Source: Myxococcus sp. CA023 (GTDB lineage: Bacteria > Myxococcota > Myxococcia > Myxococcales > Myxococcaceae). Taken from it: DNA of 64,000 bases. The position numbers and the translations under genes are program-made. Positions 53,270-62,478 of the stretch are shown piece by piece. The notes beneath the pieces were generated by a model. It did no database searches, had not been told where the DNA came from, and saw nothing but the letters and a program-made list of their open reading frames with translations. Location of the stretch: NCBI RefSeq assembly GCF_010998615.1, contig NZ_JAAEAH010000016.1, positions 1-64,000 on the forward strand. Direction: 5' to 3'. Every line of letters begins with the position of its first letter. The first letter of the stretch is position 1.

Positions 53270-55084
53270 ATGCAGCTCCCGCAGTTCCAGACCCTCATCG
53301 ACATCTTCAAGCGCAGCACCTCCACCTTCGGCAGCCGCGACCTCTTCGGAGAGAAGAAGAACGGCCAGTGGGTCTGGACGACCTACTCCCGCTTCGGAGA
53401 GATGGTCGACGACCTGCGAGGAGGGCTCGCTCAGCTGGGCGTGGGCGTGGGCGACCGCGTGGCCGTCATCGCCAACAACCGCCTGGAGTGGGCGGTGGGC
53501 GCGTACGCCACGTACACGCTCGGCGGCGCTTACGTCCCGATGTACGAATCACAGCAGGTGAAGGAGCTGCAGTTCATCATCAACGACAGCGGCGCCAAGG
53601 TCGTTTTCTGTGCCACGGATGAAATCGCGCAGCGCATCCAGTCCGTACGCGCGGAGCTGCCGAACCTGGAGCACATCATCCGCTTCAGCGGCACCACCAG
53701 CGACACGGACAGCTTCGCGACGCTGCTGCGGCGGGGCGCCGAGACGCCCACGCCCATGGTGAGCCCCAAGCCGGCGGACCTGGCTGGCCTCATCTACACG
53801 TCGGGCACCACGGGACAGCCCAAGGGCGTGATGCTCAGCCACGCGAACATCGCCCGCAACGTGTCGGCGATGCACGAAGTGTTTCCCATGGGGACGGAGG
53901 ACCGCTCCCTGGCCTTCCTGCCCTGGGCGCACGTCTTCGGCCAGACGGTGGAGCTGCACGCGCTGCTGTCCATGGGCGCTTCCATGGCCATCGCGGAGGC
54001 GGTGGAGAAGATCATCGACAACCTCTCCGAGGTGAAGCCCACGCTGCTGTTCAGCGTGCCGCGCATCTTCAACCGCATCTACGACGGCCTGCAGAAGCGC
54101 ATGGCCGGCGAGAAGGCGGTGACGCGGTTCATGTTCCACCGCGGCCTCGCGGTGGCGGCCCAGCGGCGCGCACTCGCGGAGGCGGGCAAGTCGAGCGGCC
54201 TGCTGGACCTGCAGCACGCCTTCTTCGACAAGGTGGTCTTCTCCAAGGTCCGCGCACGCTTCGGCGGGCGGCTGAAGTACGCCTTCTCCGGTGGGTCGGC
54301 CATCTCCAAGGAGGTGGCGGAGTTCATCGACAACCTCGGCATCACCGTCTACGAGGGCTACGGCCTCACGGAGACGTCGCCCATCGCCACGGCCAACTTC
54401 CCCAACAACCGGAAGATCGGCTCGGTGGGCAAGGCGCTGCCCGGGGTTCGCGTGGAGATCGACACGGCGGCCACCGGCGAGGCGACGCAGGGCGAAATCG
54501 TCGTCCACGGGCACAACGTGATGATGGGCTACTACAACAAGCCCGAGGAGAACGAGAAGGTGTTCACCGGGAACGGCGGCTTCCGCACCGGTGACATGGG
54601 CTACCTGGATCCGGACGGCTACCTCTACATCACCGGCCGCATCAAGGAGCAGTACAAGCTGGAGAACGGCAAGTACGTGGTGCCCAGCCCCATCGAGCAG
54701 TCGCTGGCGCTCTCCACCTACATCGCCAACGCGTTGGTCCACGGCATGAACAAGCCGTACAACGTGGCCATCATCGTCGTGGACGTGGATACGCTGAAGA
54801 AGTGGGCCACGGAGAAGGGCCTGGACACGACGTCCATGCCGGAGCTGCTCAAGCGTCCCGAGGTGCTCCAGCTCTACCGTGAGCAGGTGAACGAGTTCAC
54901 CCGCGACGTGAAGGGCTATGAGCGCCCGCAGCGCTTCCTGCTCATCAGCGAGGACTTCACCGTCGCCAACGACATGCTCACCCCCAAGATGAGCGTGAAG
55001 CGCCGCAACGTCGTGGCCCGCTACAACGACGCCATCGAAGCCCTCTACCGCGAGGGCAGCGACCGCAGCGTCTCCGCGGCCTAG
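53270..55084 (+). CDS. fadD: Long-chain acyl-CoA synthetase (AMP-forming)
   Basis: 604 aa. Adenylation motifs: YTSGTTGQPKGVMLSH (about 177-192), YEGYGLTETSPIA, GEIVVHGHNVMMGYYNKPE, and ITGRIKEQYKLENGKYV with the catalytic Lys near LTPKMSVKRRNV. It activates fatty acids to acyl-CoA for beta-oxidation or lipid synthesis, and resembles the FACL/FadD15-like long form. A hairpin follows the stop. Confidence 0.88.
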   Translation: MQLPQFQTLIDIFKRSTSTFGSRDLFGEKKNGQWVWTTYSRFGEMVDDLRGGLAQLGVGVGDRVAVIANNRLEWAVGAYATYTLGGAYVPMYESQQVKELQFIINDSGAKVVFCATDEIAQRIQSVRAELPNLEHIIRFSGTTSDTDSFATLLRRGAETPTPMVSPKPADLAGLIYTSGTTGQPKGVMLSHANIARNVSAMHEVFPMGTEDRSLAFLPWAHVFGQTVELHALLSMGASMAIAEAVEKIIDNLSEVKPTLLFSVPRIFNRIYDGLQKRMAGEKAVTRFMFHRGLAVAAQRRALAEAGKSSGLLDLQHAFFDKVVFSKVRARFGGRLKYAFSGGSAISKEVAEFIDNLGITVYEGYGLTETSPIATANFPNNRKIGSVGKALPGVRVEIDTAATGEATQGEIVVHGHNVMMGYYNKPEENEKVFTGNGGFRTGDMGYLDPDGYLYITGRIKEQYKLENGKYVVPSPIEQSLALSTYIANALVHGMNKPYNVAIIVVDVDTLKKWATEKGLDTTSMPELLKRPEVLQLYREQVNEFTRDVKGYERPQRFLLISEDFTVANDMLTPKMSVKRRNVVARYNDAIEALYREGSDRSVSAA

Positions 55085-55098
55085 CCGTCCTGGGTGGC

Positions 55099-55122
55099 GG
55101 GCAGGGGCTCATCCCCCTGCCC
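55099..55122 (+). terminator. Terminator-like hairpin after fadD
   Basis: Arms GGGCAGGGG (55099-55107) and CCCCTGCCC (55114-55122) with a 6-nt loop, 15 nt after the fadD stop and before purE. It lacks a strong T-run. Confidence 0.6.
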
Positions 55123-55275
55123 TACCCTGCGTGCGGGCGCGCGCAGGGAATACGGGAAGGCCGGCGTGTCATCCTCGTCACCCGCGCCTTTCCGTGTTGA
55201 CCCGCGGAATCCCCCCGCCCTATCTCCGCGTTCCTCCTGGTTTCGGCGGGACAGCGCACGGAGGCGCGCACACCA

Positions 55276-55773
55276 ATGGCGAGCACGGTCACCCCGTGGG
55301 TCGGGGTCATCATGGGCGGTAAGAGCGACCTGGAGCACCTGCAGCCCGCGGTCGACATCCTCAAGGAACTGGGCATCCCGCACGAGGTGCGCGTGGTGTC
55401 CGCCCACCGCACCCCGGACTGGATGATGGAGTACGCGTCCACCGCGGAGTCGAGGGGGCTGTCCGTCATCATCGCCGCGGCGGGCGGCGCGGCGCACCTG
55501 CCGGGAATGGTGTCGAGCAAGACGCTGCTGCCCGTCATCGGCGTGCCCATGCCCACTACGCTGCTCAGCGGCCTGGACGCGCTGCTGTCCATCGTCCAGA
55601 TGCCCAAGGGCGTGCCGGTGGGAACGCAGGCCATTGGCAAGCCGGGCGCGGCCAACGCCGCCCTGCACGCCGCGGCCATCCTCTGCCTCAAGTACCCGGA
55701 GCTGCGCGAGCGGCTCGCGGCCTGGCGCAAGGCGCGTACGGACGAAGTGCTGGCGCACCGGGAGCTGTCATGA
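55276..55773 (+). CDS. purE: N5-carboxyaminoimidazole ribonucleotide mutase
   Basis: 165 aa. Signature [37 protein letters not shown] and [20 protein letters not shown] fit class I PurE. Converts N5-CAIR to CAIR in purine biosynthesis. Its stop overlaps the purK start (ATGA). Confidence 0.95.
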   Translation: MASTVTPWVGVIMGGKSDLEHLQPAVDILKELGIPHEVRVVSAHRTPDWMMEYASTAESRGLSVIIAAAGGAAHLPGMVSSKTLLPVIGVPMPTTLLSGLDALLSIVQMPKGVPVGTQAIGKPGAANAALHAAAILCLKYPELRERLAAWRKARTDEVLAHRELS

Positions 55774-56912
55774 GCCCCCGCGTGGTGCTGCCCGGCGGCA
55801 CGATTGGCATGCTCGGCGGCGGCCAGTTGGGGCGGATGATGGCCCTGGCCGCGCGCACGCTCGGCTTCCAGGTCCAGGCGTTGGACCCGGACGCGGACTG
55901 CCCGGCCCGCTCCGTGGTGGACCGGTGTGTCACCGCGTCTTTCGGTGACACGGCGGCCGCGGAGACGCTGGCGCGCGCGTGCGACACCGTGACGCTCGAA
56001 ATCGAGAAGATTCCCCTCGCCACACTCGAAGCGGTGGCGCGGCACACCCCCATGCGCCCGGGCGCGGACGTGCTCCGCGTGATTCAGCACCGGGGCCGGC
56101 AGAAGGGCTGGCTCGCCAAGGGTGGCTTTCCCCTCGGCCCGTGGCGCGAGGCGCACTCCGCCGCGGAGCTGGCCGAGGCCATCCAGGCGCTGGGTGGACG
56201 CTGCTTCGTGAAGTCCAGCGAGGGCGGCTACGACGGTCGCGGGCAGGTGGAGGTGACCTCCGCGGACGAGGCCGCCCAGGCGTGGCGCGAGCTGGGTGAG
56301 CGCTCCGTGGTGGTGGAGGCCGCGCTGGCGCTCCAGTCCGAGCTGTCCGTGCTGGTGGCCCGCAGCCCCAATGGAGAAGTGGCGGTGTATCCGCCGGCCT
56401 TCAATCACCACGAGGAGCGCATCCTCGCGTGGTCGCTGCTGCCGGGGCCGCTGCCGCCCGCGGTGCTGGACAAGGCCACGGAGCTGGCGCGCGGCATCAC
56501 CGAGTCGCTCCAGGTCGAAGGCCTGCTCGTCATCGAGCTGTTCCTGCTGAAGGACGGCAGCCTGCTCGTCAACGAGCTGGCGCCGCGCCCGCACAACAGC
56601 TTCCACTCCACCGAGGTGGCGTGCCTCACCTCACAGTTCGAGCAGGCGGTGCGCGCGGTGTGCAACCTGCCGCTGGGCTCCGTGGAGGTGGTGCGTCCAG
56701 CGGCCATCGTCAACCTGCTGGGCGACTTGTGGCTGAAGGACGGCGGCCCTCGCTTCCAGGAGGTGCTGGCCATGCCCGGCGTCCGCCTGCACCTGTACGG
56801 CAAGCGGGAGGCGCGCAAGGGCCGGAAGATGGGGCACCTGTCCGCGGTGGGCAGCTCGCCCGAGGACGCGCTCGCCCGCGTGCAGGCCGCCGCCACCGCG
56901 CTGGGGATGTGA
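55770..56912 (+). CDS. purK: N5-carboxyaminoimidazole ribonucleotide synthase
   Basis: 380 aa ATP-grasp enzyme: [55 protein letters not shown]. Makes N5-CAIR from AIR, bicarbonate and ATP, working with PurE. Start ATG overlaps the purE stop. Confidence 0.95.
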   Translation: MSPRVVLPGGTIGMLGGGQLGRMMALAARTLGFQVQALDPDADCPARSVVDRCVTASFGDTAAAETLARACDTVTLEIEKIPLATLEAVARHTPMRPGADVLRVIQHRGRQKGWLAKGGFPLGPWREAHSAAELAEAIQALGGRCFVKSSEGGYDGRGQVEVTSADEAAQAWRELGERSVVVEAALALQSELSVLVARSPNGEVAVYPPAFNHHEERILAWSLLPGPLPPAVLDKATELARGITESLQVEGLLVIELFLLKDGSLLVNELAPRPHNSFHSTEVACLTSQFEQAVRAVCNLPLGSVEVVRPAAIVNLLGDLWLKDGGPRFQEVLAMPGVRLHLYGKREARKGRKMGHLSAVGSSPEDALARVQAAATALGM

Positions 56913-56916
56913 GGCC

Positions 56917-57393
56917 GTGAAGACGAACAGCGCCCGACTCCTGGACTCGCTCGGCGTGAAGTACGCGCTGCGCGACTACGACGTGGACCTGGAAGATTTG
57001 TCCGCGGAGTCGGTGGCGGCCAAGGTGGGCATGCCCGCCGAGCAGGTCTTCAAGACGCTGGTGGCGCGCGGCGACCGCACCGGCGTGTTGATGGCGGTGG
57101 TGCCCGGCAACGCGGAGCTAGACCTGAAGGCGCTGGCCCGGCTCAGCAGAGACCGCAAGGTGGACACCGTGCCGCTCAAGGAGCTCCAGCCGCTCACCGG
57201 ATTCATCCGGGGCGGCTGCACGGCCATTGGCGGCAAGAAGGACTATCCCGTGTACGTCGACGAGACGATGGAGCTGTTCGACGCCATCGCCGTGTCCGCG
57301 GGCGTGCGTGGCACGCAGCTCGTGCTCGCCCCCGCGGACTACCTGCGCGTGACGAAGGCGAAGACGGGCCCCATCTCCCGCGACAAGGCCTGA
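56917..57393 (+). CDS. ybaK: YbaK/EbsC-type Cys-tRNA(Pro) deacylase
   Basis: 158 aa from GTG 56917, 4 nt after purK, so in the same operon. Motifs: QVFKTLVARGDRTGVLMAVV, GNAELDLKALARLS, TGFIRGGCTAIGGKKDYPVY and LVLAPADYLRVTKAKTG match YbaK. It edits Cys-tRNA(Pro) in trans. The stop is 7 nt from a convergent gene. Confidence 0.88.
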   Translation: MKTNSARLLDSLGVKYALRDYDVDLEDLSAESVAAKVGMPAEQVFKTLVARGDRTGVLMAVVPGNAELDLKALARLSRDRKVDTVPLKELQPLTGFIRGGCTAIGGKKDYPVYVDETMELFDAIAVSAGVRGTQLVLAPADYLRVTKAKTGPISRDKA

Positions 57394-57400
57394 GCCCGAC

Positions 57401-58441
57401 TCACGGTGATTCGCGCGGTGCCTGTCCCTGCGCAGGAACGAAGAGCACCTTGCCGGACGTCATGTCCGCGGAGGCGATTCGCACCGCCTCGCCCGCTGAC
57501 TCCAGCGGGAGCCGGGCGCGCACGGGCGTCTCCAGCGTCTGCCCCACCAGCGACGGCACGCCCATCAGCGCCTTGATTTGCGCGGCGCCAAAGCCCTGGC
57601 GGTGCCACTCCGACAGCCAGAAGCCCTCCACCCGCTTGCGCCCGAAGATGAGGTCCCCGGGCGCGATGCGGCACTCCTGTTCGGAGAGCGAGCCATACAC
57701 GATGACGGTGCCGCCCTCCGGCAGCGCGTGGAGCAGCTGCCCGGTGAGTCGTCCGCCCACCGGGTCAAAGGCGAGCGACACCTTCAGCTCGTGACATACA
57801 CGGAGCAGCCGCTCCTCGAATTCGGGCTCGTGGGTGCTCAGCACGTACTCCGCGCCCAGGTCCTGGAGCAGGGCCACCTGCTCCGGGCGCCGCACCACGT
57901 TCACCATGGCCACGCCCCGGCGCTTCGCGAGCGCCAGCAGCATCCGTCCCATGGTGCCCGCGGCGGCCGTCTGCGCCAGCGCGGCGTGGCCACCCTCCTT
58001 CGCACGCTCCATCAACACCCACGCGGTGAAGGGATTGATGAAGAGGCTGGCGCCCTGCTCGTCGGAGACCTGGCCCCGCAGCGGCAGGCACTGCCCCAGG
58101 GGCACCGCCGCGTACTCCGCCCATAAGCCGTCCCCCTCGCCGGGCGCCACGCACGCCACGCGGCGCCCCACCAGGAGCCGGCCCGCGACGCCGCCCGAGG
58201 CCACCACCGTCCCGCTGGCCTCCAGGCCCGGCACCACGGGCAGCGGCTTGCGGATGCCGTACTGCCCACGCATGAACATCAGGTCCGCCGGGTTGATGGG
58301 GGCCGCCGCCACGCGCACCAGGACCTGGCCCGTGGTGGGCCGAGGCACCGGCCGGGATTCCACGCGCAGGGACTCCGGCCGTCCGTCATAGGCGGTGAGG
58401 ACCAGCGCGCGCATCGTCTCGGGAACGACGGGGCTCTTCAT
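57401..58441 (-). CDS. MDR-family quinone oxidoreductase-like protein
   Basis: 346 aa from ATG 58441 behind AAAGG. N-terminal GroES-like fold (VRVAAAPINPADLMFMRGQY) and a C-terminal Rossmann fold with LAQTAAAGTMGRMLLALAKR. No zinc ligands of alcohol dehydrogenases, so a zinc-free NADPH:quinone/enoyl reductase type is likely. Substrate not known. Confidence 0.85.
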   Translation of the reverse strand: MKSPVVPETMRALVLTAYDGRPESLRVESRPVPRPTTGQVLVRVAAAPINPADLMFMRGQYGIRKPLPVVPGLEASGTVVASGGVAGRLLVGRRVACVAPGEGDGLWAEYAAVPLGQCLPLRGQVSDEQGASLFINPFTAWVLMERAKEGGHAALAQTAAAGTMGRMLLALAKRRGVAMVNVVRRPEQVALLQDLGAEYVLSTHEPEFEERLLRVCHELKVSLAFDPVGGRLTGQLLHALPEGGTVIVYGSLSEQECRIAPGDLIFGRKRVEGFWLSEWHRQGFGAAQIKALMGVPSLVGQTLETPVRARLPLESAGEAVRIASADMTSGKVLFVPAQGQAPRESP

Positions 58442-58511
58442 CGGCAGACCTTTTTCGCCACCCATGCGTGAAAGGAACAGTTCCTGCCCGGCCTACATCC
58501 GTGGGGAGTCG

Positions 58512-59738
58512 ATGAACGCCACTCTATTGCAGCTCCATCATCGCGAGGCCTTCGAGCAGACCGTGACGCGCGCGCTCACGGCCGGTGCCGGGGCCGGCGT
58601 GTTGCACCTGGCCATGACACGCGTCGGAGTGCCCCTGCCGTTGGCGTGGCTCGTCCCCGCGGCCGTCGTGGTCGGGTGTGCACGAGGCGACAAGTGGGAC
58701 CGCGTGCTGCTCGGGGGTCTGGGAGTACTCCTCACCGCGCTGCCCTATGCCCTGGGCATGGCCCCAGGATGGACGGTGGCGTTCAGCGCGGCGGCGGCGG
58801 GGGCGCTGCTGGTGCGTTCGCGACTCAGTGAGCGCGGAGAGAATGGCCAGGTGGCGGAAGCGCGCCCCACTCTCTTCCACTTCGGACTGGGCGCGGCGCT
58901 GTGCGCGGGATTGACGCTGGGCGGCATGGAGGTGTCCCGCGTCTTCTCCGCGCGACTGGCGGACCTGGCCACGCCGGCGCTGCTGGGCGCGGGGGTGACG
59001 GGCGGCATCCTGGGCCTCTTCGTGGGATTGAGCGCGGTGGCCGCACACCTGGCGCTGTCAGCGGACCCGGTGGAGGCGCGCGTGGAGGCGCTGTTGCCGC
59101 AGCTCGCCGGTGACTTCCATGCGCTGACCGAGCGGGCGTTGAACCTGTACCGGCAATGCGGACAGTCCCTGGCGATGCTCCCTCGCGAGCCCGCGCGCGA
59201 GGAGCTGGCGCGCACCCTGGGGAAGATGACGCGCGACGCCGCGGAGCTCGCGTCTGAATGGGCGGGGGTGGAGGCCCAAATCGAGGAGCGCGCGCAAGCG
59301 GACCTCCAGGCCGAGCGCGAAGACTTGGAGCGCAGCGCCCGCGCCAGCACGGATGCCATCGCGAGACGCCAACTCGAGCTGGCCGCGGCCTCCCTGGGTG
59401 AGGAGGTGGAGCGGCTGGGCGGTCTGAAACAACGGCGCGAACGCATCCTCGCCCGCCTGAGGGCGGAAGTGGCCCAGTTGGAACGAGCCCGCGTCGCCCT
59501 GCTGTCACTGCGCAGCGGGCAGGCCCAACTCAAGGCCGCGGAGATGTCCGCCCTGGCGCGCCGCTTCCGGGCCCTCTCCTCCCTCCAGTCGGAGGAAGCC
59601 CAGTCCATGGAGGACGTATTTCCAATGATTCAGGGGGCTTCCATGCACTCGTCTCCGCTGGAAGTCAGACAGGCCGAGGGAGAGGAAAGCCCAGCGTCTG
59701 GCCCGGCAAGCGGGCTTCCGAGGGTCGGCGAGTCTTGA
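58512..59738 (+). CDS. Membrane protein with cytosolic coiled coil
   Basis: 408 aa from ATG 58512 with GGGGAG upstream. The N-terminal half has 4-6 membrane segments (VLHLAMTRVGVPLPLAWLVP, VLLGGLGVLLTALPYALGMA, HFGLGAALCAGLTLGG, LLGAGVTGGILGLFVGLSAV). The second half is a charged coiled coil (IEERAQADLQAEREDLERSA, LAAASLGEEVERLGGLKQRR). No enzyme domain. Could anchor a cytoskeletal or signalling complex; no family recognised. Confidence 0.7.
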   Translation: MNATLLQLHHREAFEQTVTRALTAGAGAGVLHLAMTRVGVPLPLAWLVPAAVVVGCARGDKWDRVLLGGLGVLLTALPYALGMAPGWTVAFSAAAAGALLVRSRLSERGENGQVAEARPTLFHFGLGAALCAGLTLGGMEVSRVFSARLADLATPALLGAGVTGGILGLFVGLSAVAAHLALSADPVEARVEALLPQLAGDFHALTERALNLYRQCGQSLAMLPREPAREELARTLGKMTRDAAELASEWAGVEAQIEERAQADLQAEREDLERSARASTDAIARRQLELAAASLGEEVERLGGLKQRRERILARLRAEVAQLERARVALLSLRSGQAQLKAAEMSALARRFRALSSLQSEEAQSMEDVFPMIQGASMHSSPLEVRQAEGEESPASGPASGLPRVGES

Positions 59739-59844
59739 GCGCCGGGGCTCCGGCCCTGGCGCATTGCCCCCGTGACATGCGGCCTTGCAGCTTCTTTCGG
59801 GGAGGGCATGGAGCCTGCGGTGGGTTCGGCTACAATTTCCACAC

Positions 59845-61032
59845 ATGAGCCTGCCCCTCTCCTCCGCACCAGCGCCCGCCTGGCTGTGGAAAGGTGACGA
59901 GCCGAGCGTCACCTCGGTGTTTCAGCCCATCGTGGACTTGCTGCGTGGCGAGGTCATCGGGCACGAAGTGCTTTCGCGAGGACCAGGCGAGTTCCGCGAG
60001 CCGCACGTGCTCTTCACGCAGGCGCGATTGGAAGGCTACACGTGGGAGCTGGAGCGCGCGTGCTGGACGTCCGCGCTACGCTGCATCTCCACGCTGCCGG
60101 AGGCGCAGCGCCGCGCGCCCTTCTTCTTCAACGTCAGCCCGGACGTGCTGAGCGACCCGCGCTTCGGAGATGGCTCCACGGAGGAGCTGCTCGCTCGCTA
60201 CGGACTGAATCCGAAGAACCTGGTGCTCGAAATCACGGAGAAGGCGGCGTTCGAGGACAACGCGCTGCTCCAGCGGCTGACGCGGCAGTGTTCGGCGCTG
60301 GGCTTCGGCATCGCGCTGGATGACTTCGGCGCGGGGCACTCCGGACTGGTGACGCTGGTGAACAGCGCGCCGCAGTTCATCAAGCTGGACCAGGCGCTGG
60401 TGCGGGACATCCACCGGCACAGCTACCAGCAGCACCTGGTGAAGTCGCTGGTGTCCTTCGCGGCCAGCGTCAACGCGACGCTGATTGCGGAAGGCGTGGA
60501 GACGTGGAACGAGCTGGCCGTGCTGCTCCGCCTGGGCATCCGGCACGCGCAGGGCTACCTGGTGGCCCGCCCCGCGCCCGTGCCCGTGCTTCCCAGCGTC
60601 GAGTTCGAGGCGCGGCGCCATGAAGCCATGCGCGCGCTCGACTTCCGCGAGGACGAGGACGACGAGACGGTGGGCAGCATCGTCATCCGCCGCAACTGCG
60701 TGGAGCGGCCCGTGACGCCCGAGGAGTTGGAGCGGCTGTTCCAGCAGAAGGCCGACGTGGACCACGTCGCCGTGCTGCATGGCGAACGGCTGGAGGCGCT
60801 GGTGTTGCGCCGCGCGACGGCCACGAAGGGCGCGGCGCAGGTGGCTCCGCTCATCGTCGAGGACCGGATGGCGCTCACCACCCTGGCGCGGCTCGCCATG
60901 GAGCGCGCGCCCGAAGCGCTCTATGACCCGGTGGTCGTCACGGATGCCCAGAAGCGATTCCTGGGCACCGTCACCATGCAGCAACTCATTCGCCGCATCA
61001 CGGAGTTGCTGGAACGGCGCACGCCGGCCTGA
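59845..61032 (+). CDS. EAL-CBS cyclic-di-GMP phosphodiesterase-like protein
   Basis: 395 aa from ATG 59845. EAL domain about 15-260: GHEVLSR (EVL instead of EAL), FFFNVSPD (Asn), LEITEKAAF, ALDDFGAGHSG (DDFG), FIKLDQAL (Lys), AEGVETWNE (Glu), HAQGYLVARP. Nearly all catalytic residues remain, so hydrolysis of c-di-GMP is possible. The C-terminus looks like a CBS pair, likely binding a nucleotide and regulating activity. Confidence 0.88.
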   Translation: MSLPLSSAPAPAWLWKGDEPSVTSVFQPIVDLLRGEVIGHEVLSRGPGEFREPHVLFTQARLEGYTWELERACWTSALRCISTLPEAQRRAPFFFNVSPDVLSDPRFGDGSTEELLARYGLNPKNLVLEITEKAAFEDNALLQRLTRQCSALGFGIALDDFGAGHSGLVTLVNSAPQFIKLDQALVRDIHRHSYQQHLVKSLVSFAASVNATLIAEGVETWNELAVLLRLGIRHAQGYLVARPAPVPVLPSVEFEARRHEAMRALDFREDEDDETVGSIVIRRNCVERPVTPEELERLFQQKADVDHVAVLHGERLEALVLRRATATKGAAQVAPLIVEDRMALTTLARLAMERAPEALYDPVVVTDAQKRFLGTVTMQQLIRRITELLERRTPA

Positions 61033-61153
61033 TTACGGGCACGGCTGCGGCGCGATGCGCACGACGCGGTAGTCCGACTTGTTGCCCCAATTCACGCGGG
61101 CACCGCCGGAGGTGCAGCGGCGCGCGCCCCTCTGCCTGCAAACAGGAGCACCC

Positions 61154-61414
61154 TTGAGCACGAAGCGATACTTCAAGCGAGATGCAGAATCCGAGTACGG
61201 AGAAGGCATCTGCTACATGGAAATCACGGGGGACTGGCCGAGCCGGCAGATTGAAATCTACGGAGAAACGTGGCTCTGGGGCGACGAGAAACACCTCGAA
61301 CACCTTGCGGATCAACCGTTCGAGGTTCTCGACCTGGGTGAGGAGTACGAAATCCCATCAGAGGAATTCGAACGCGCCTGGCAGGAAGCCATGAAACGCA
61401 CCCCACCCAAATGA
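61154..61414 (+). CDS. Small acidic protein, 86 aa, TTG start
   Basis: TTG at 61154 lies 5-6 nt after AGGAG (61144-61148). An upstream in-frame ATG would extend it with an unconvincing stretch. The protein has aromatic-rich strands (EGICYMEITGDWPSRQIEIY, LWGDEKHLEHLADQPFEVLD) and a helical end (SEEFERAWQEAMKRTPPK). This is the style of small immunity or DUF6881-like proteins, but the match is not certain. Slightly less GC-rich than neighbours. Confidence 0.55.
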   Translation: MSTKRYFKRDAESEYGEGICYMEITGDWPSRQIEIYGETWLWGDEKHLEHLADQPFEVLDLGEEYEIPSEEFERAWQEAMKRTPPK

Positions 61415-61500
61415 GGCAGGGCTCACTCAGCCCTGAAGCCTGGCCTTTTGTAGGGCGTTCCAATGGGCATCGATGCGCGACGCCAGGTCATGAACGTTCC

Positions 61501-62054
<554 letters not shown>

Positions 62055-62058
<4 letters not shown>

Positions 62059-62453
62059 GAGTGCGAGTGCAGCGGCTTGTTGAGCAGCTTCTCCGTCAGC
62101 TCGCCACCGAGACTGTCGGACATCAGCCCCTCCACCACCGTCTCGAACTCCACCCGCTGCGCTTCACTGCTGTAGATGAAACGGATGCCCATGCCGGGCT
62201 CGTCCGCGTCCGCCTTGGACCAGACGACCTCGCCCAGCAGCTCGAAGGGGGCCTCCCGGTGTGGCACCGTCAGCTTGAAAAGGAAGCGCGTGCCGATGGG
62301 CAGCGGCTTCTTCGTCTTGATGAACGTGCCACCCTTGCTGATGTTCTTCGTGTAGTCCGCGAAGAACGAGTTGAGCTTCTTGTAGTCGACCTTCAGCTCG
62401 ATGGGCGCGCGCCCGTTCTGGCGGTGCTCTGGACCTGTCTTCTGTTCGGACAT
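62055..62453 (-). CDS. PilZ-domain protein
   Basis: 132 aa from ATG 62453 (MSEQKTGPEHRQNGRAPIEL). PilZ elements: NGRAPIELKVDY (R-containing N-terminal motif, shorter than canonical RxxxR), TKNISKGGTFIKTKKPLPIG (the D/NxSxxG-like NISKGG) and LLGEVVWSKAD. This matches the TIGR02266-type myxobacterial PilZ proteins. A canonical c-di-GMP binding motif is only partly evident. Its stop overlaps the DUF192 start. Confidence 0.85.
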
Positions 62454-62478
62454 GCTGGCCGGGAGTATAGGAGAGGCC

